A stretch of DNA of 64,000 bases from Poriferisodalis sp965262965 (GTDB lineage Bacteria > Actinomycetota > Acidimicrobiia > Acidimicrobiales > Poriferisodalaceae), in contig NZ_OZ253573.1 of NCBI RefSeq assembly GCF_965262965.1, forward strand, positions 2,356,001-2,420,000, written 5' to 3'. Every line of letters starts with the position of its first letter. Position 1 is the stretch's first letter. This document shows positions 62,056 through 64,000 of this stretch, in pieces. The position numbers were made by a program, and so were the translations under genes. The notes under the pieces are model-generated. The model was not told the origin of the DNA, ran no database searches, and saw only the letters and a program-made list of their open reading frames with translations.

Positions 62056-63312
62056 TCAGTTGGCGTTCTGGGTGGTCGTGTTGCGGGTGCGGGCGGTGCG
62101 TCGTTTGTGCAGGCGGCGAAGGGTCGGCGCAGCGGCGGCGAGGGTCCGATCCGCTGCGGCCAGGACTTTACCTGCGGTGCCGGGGGTCTCGTTGTCGATG
62201 AGGTTGCCCATTACTTGCAGGGTGAGGCGGGCGATGGCGTCGGTGCCGACTGCGAGACGCAGGCCCGTGCGCAGGATGCGCGGGTGCCCGATGAGGAACG
62301 AGAAACGCCGGCCAGTCCGCAGGAACGCATCGAACTTCTCAGCGACGATGCGGTCGTAGGTGTCGGCGACCATCGCCGGGTCGACTGTGAACAGGTCGGC
62401 AGCCAGGATGCCGGTTTCGAGGCCGTAGTCGATGCCCTCGCCGTTCATGGGGTTGATCAGCCCGGCTGCGTCGCCGATGGCGACCCAGCCGGGGCCGTGC
62501 CGCTTCGTGGCGCTCATCGGCAGTCGCCAGGCACGTGGGCGTTCCAGGTACGGGCCGAGCTGCCAGCTGTCGACAACCAGGTCGCGGTAGCTGTCGCACA
62601 GGCGGTTCAGGTTCAGGCTCGCGAAGCCCTTCATAGTGCTGAGTGCTCCGACGCCGATGTTGACCGTGCCGTCGCCGGCGGGGAACAGCCAGCCGTAGCC
62701 GGGCACCGCCGTGCCATCGGCATCGCGCAGTGTCAAGCACGCTTCGAGGTATTCGTCGGCGTGACGGGGCGTCTCGGCGTAGGTGCGGATGGCGAGGCCG
62801 AACGGCTCTGTGGGGTCGCGTAACGCGCCGAGCATGCGAGCGGCCTGGCCCTGGGCACCAGCGGCGAGCACAACGAGGTCAGCAGTCCAGCGCTCGCCTC
62901 CGGCCGTGACGCCCACGGTGCGACCGTCTTCGATGATGGGAAGCGCCTCGGTACCAAAGCACAGCTCGGCTCCAGCCGCAGCGGCGCCGTCACACAGAGC
63001 GCTGTCCAGTCGGCGTCGCGGCCACACCGCTCCGTACGGGCCGAACTGCCCGTTCGCCGGCCAGTCCAACTCGCGCACGCGCCGCCCGGCGATCATCCGC
63101 AGCCCCGCGATGCGATGGGCTTCGTCGAGCGAAACGCCGAGCTCACCCAGTGCTGCAACCGCGCGCGGCGTCAGGCCGTCGCCGCAGACCTTGTCGCGAC
63201 CCGGAGGCGCCTTCTCGAACGCCGTCACCGCGATACCGGCGCCCGCTGCACGCATGGCCGCCGCCGCACCGGCGGGACCAGCGCCGATCACGATCATGTC
63301 CCGGTGCGGCAC
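62056..63312 (-). CDS. Geranylgeranyl-reductase-family FAD oxidoreductase
   Basis: A 418-aa protein. DMIVIGAGPAGAAAAMRAAG binds FAD, DKVCGDGLTPRAVAALGELG is the family signature, and AIGDAAGLINPMNGEGIDYG the second FAD contact. In actinobacteria relatives saturate the isoprenoid side chain of menaquinone or other lipids. The basic tail (RRLHKRRTART) is unusual but short. Confidence 0.9.
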   Translation of the reverse strand: MPHRDMIVIGAGPAGAAAAMRAAGAGIAVTAFEKAPPGRDKVCGDGLTPRAVAALGELGVSLDEAHRIAGLRMIAGRRVRELDWPANGQFGPYGAVWPRRRLDSALCDGAAAAGAELCFGTEALPIIEDGRTVGVTAGGERWTADLVVLAAGAQGQAARMLGALRDPTEPFGLAIRTYAETPRHADEYLEACLTLRDADGTAVPGYGWLFPAGDGTVNIGVGALSTMKGFASLNLNRLCDSYRDLVVDSWQLGPYLERPRAWRLPMSATKRHGPGWVAIGDAAGLINPMNGEGIDYGLETGILAADLFTVDPAMVADTYDRIVAEKFDAFLRTGRRFSFLIGHPRILRTGLRLAVGTDAIARLTLQVMGNLIDNETPGTAGKVLAAADRTLAAAAPTLRRLHKRRTARTRNTTTQNAN

Positions 63313-63345
63313 CGCTACAGCCTGCCGGTGCGCACGCCGTATCGC

Positions 63346-64000
63346 TCAGCCAGCGACGTCGGCCGCGGTCGTCGGTCTGGCTCGACCCGCTGCAGCGGCG
63401 ATGGGCAACAACACGAGCTCGTGGGCGAATTCCAGCACCCGCACGGCGATGGCGAACGCGGCTGCGTCGCCGATGCCGAAGCGGTCGGCCAGCAGGGCCG
63501 CTACCACGACTTCCCGCACGCCAAGACCCGCCGGTGTGATGCCGACCATGCCGACCGCCACTCCGGCCGCCGTTGCGCCGGCGACCAGCCAGACATCGCC
63601 GGTACCGGCTCCCACCACGGCAAGGGCCAGCAGCACCGTTGCCACGAGCCGAAACACGACCGAGGAGCCGTACACCAACGTCGCGTGCCAGACCGTCGAC
63701 CGTTGCGCACTGAGCGCGTCGGGAGGGATGCGGTCAGCTACCCGACGCAGGAGCACCACACGGCGCATACAGCGATCGATGCGCCGCCACCACGAACTGG
63801 CCCCCGCGAGCGTCCACGGCAGCGTCACCAAGCCCACCGCCGCGCCGGCGCCGATCACGATGCGCACAAGCCAGCCGCCGGCGGTGCCCAGCCAGTCACT
63901 TGGCGCCCACAGCGCTGCGAACACGGCGGCCCAACCGACGAGCGTGGCGGTTTCGACCACAACTGAGGCTCCTGCGGCAGCCCGGTTGACGCCCAACGGG
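63346..64000 (-). CDS. YbhN/UPF0104-type membrane protein, partial (N-terminus off the right edge)
   Basis: About 218 C-terminal residues of a lysylphosphatidylglycerol-synthase-like transmembrane protein: repeated membrane helices (LVGWAAVFAALWAPS, VIGAGAAVGLVTLPW, LVATVLLALAVVGAG) and the conserved GMVGITPAGLGVREVVVAAL. The frame is open to the window edge, so the true start lies outside. Members move or modify lipids; the precise role is unknown. It lies 33 bases upstream of the oxidoreductase, perhaps in one operon. Confidence 0.8.
   Translation of the reverse strand, partial: PLGVNRAAAGASVVVETATLVGWAAVFAALWAPSDWLGTAGGWLVRIVIGAGAAVGLVTLPWTLAGASSWWRRIDRCMRRVVLLRRVADRIPPDALSAQRSTVWHATLVYGSSVVFRLVATVLLALAVVGAGTGDVWLVAGATAAGVAVGMVGITPAGLGVREVVVAALLADRFGIGDAAAFAIAVRVLEFAHELVLLPIAAAAGRARPTTAADVAG

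Overview
The window is high-GC DNA from a member of the Actinomycetota, plausibly class Acidimicrobiia. This rests on codon and GC use, an actinobacterial-type malate dehydrogenase, an UPF0182 giant membrane protein next to purN-purH, an F420-type FrhB remnant, and frequent GTG and leaderless starts. The lineage is an inference; no marker gene fixes it.

Positions 1-37,000 are an accessory island of defence, toxin-antitoxin (TA) and decayed genes. The left end carries the N-terminal part of a DUF4011-like helicase. Divergent from it is a tightly coupled operon: a MerR-like regulator, an unknown 212-aa protein, a stand-alone nitrilase-fold protein, and a reverse transcriptase (RT) with an N-terminal winged helix. 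Nitrilase-RT pairing is the mark of one class of defence RTs, but this gene order and architecture are unusual, so this is the best candidate for an undescribed system. It converges on a 1747-aa DEDD exonuclease-RecQ-UvrD fusion. Further right are an IS30 remnant, a truncated and an intact DUF4268 gene, an UvrD helicase with an iron-sulphur nuclease end, a DnaQ-like exonuclease with BRCT, a membrane-anchored PLD-type protein, an HNH-like/RDD membrane protein, a TIGR04255/XRE operon, two NYN-domain proteins, and two paralogous Panacea-PemK TA cassettes, each preceded by a whole or remnant DUF6642-like gene.

Threaded through the island in the same orientation are two full copies (27615-28163, 31617-32165) and two fragments (about 1088 and 11607) of an AhpD-like gene. 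Both full copies have an in-frame TGA exactly where the second Cys of the CxxC motif belongs, followed by a hairpin with a GGUCU loop. They are read here as selenoproteins with bacterial SECIS elements. Positions 33.2-36.9 kb are a graveyard of frameshifted or deleted genes (membrane protein, FrhB, Kef-type antiporter, XRE, transposase).

An initiator tRNA-Met (37024-37100) marks the change to stable chromosome. A VapBC-like cassette sits between 55-bp imperfect repeats of the 3' end of the UPF0182 gene. Then come purN-purH and a long leftward cluster (43.6-58.2 kb): a ribose-type ABC importer, PucR regulator, M19 dipeptidase, hydantoinase/oxoprolinase-family protein, DUF917 protein, Asp/Glu/hydantoin racemase, FAD amine oxidoreductase and PutA. 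Together these suggest uptake and breakdown of an amino-acid-derived compound ending at proline to glutamate. A second VapBC pair, mdh, folD, two small hypotheticals, a geranylgeranyl-reductase-family protein and the end of a YbhN-type membrane protein complete the window.
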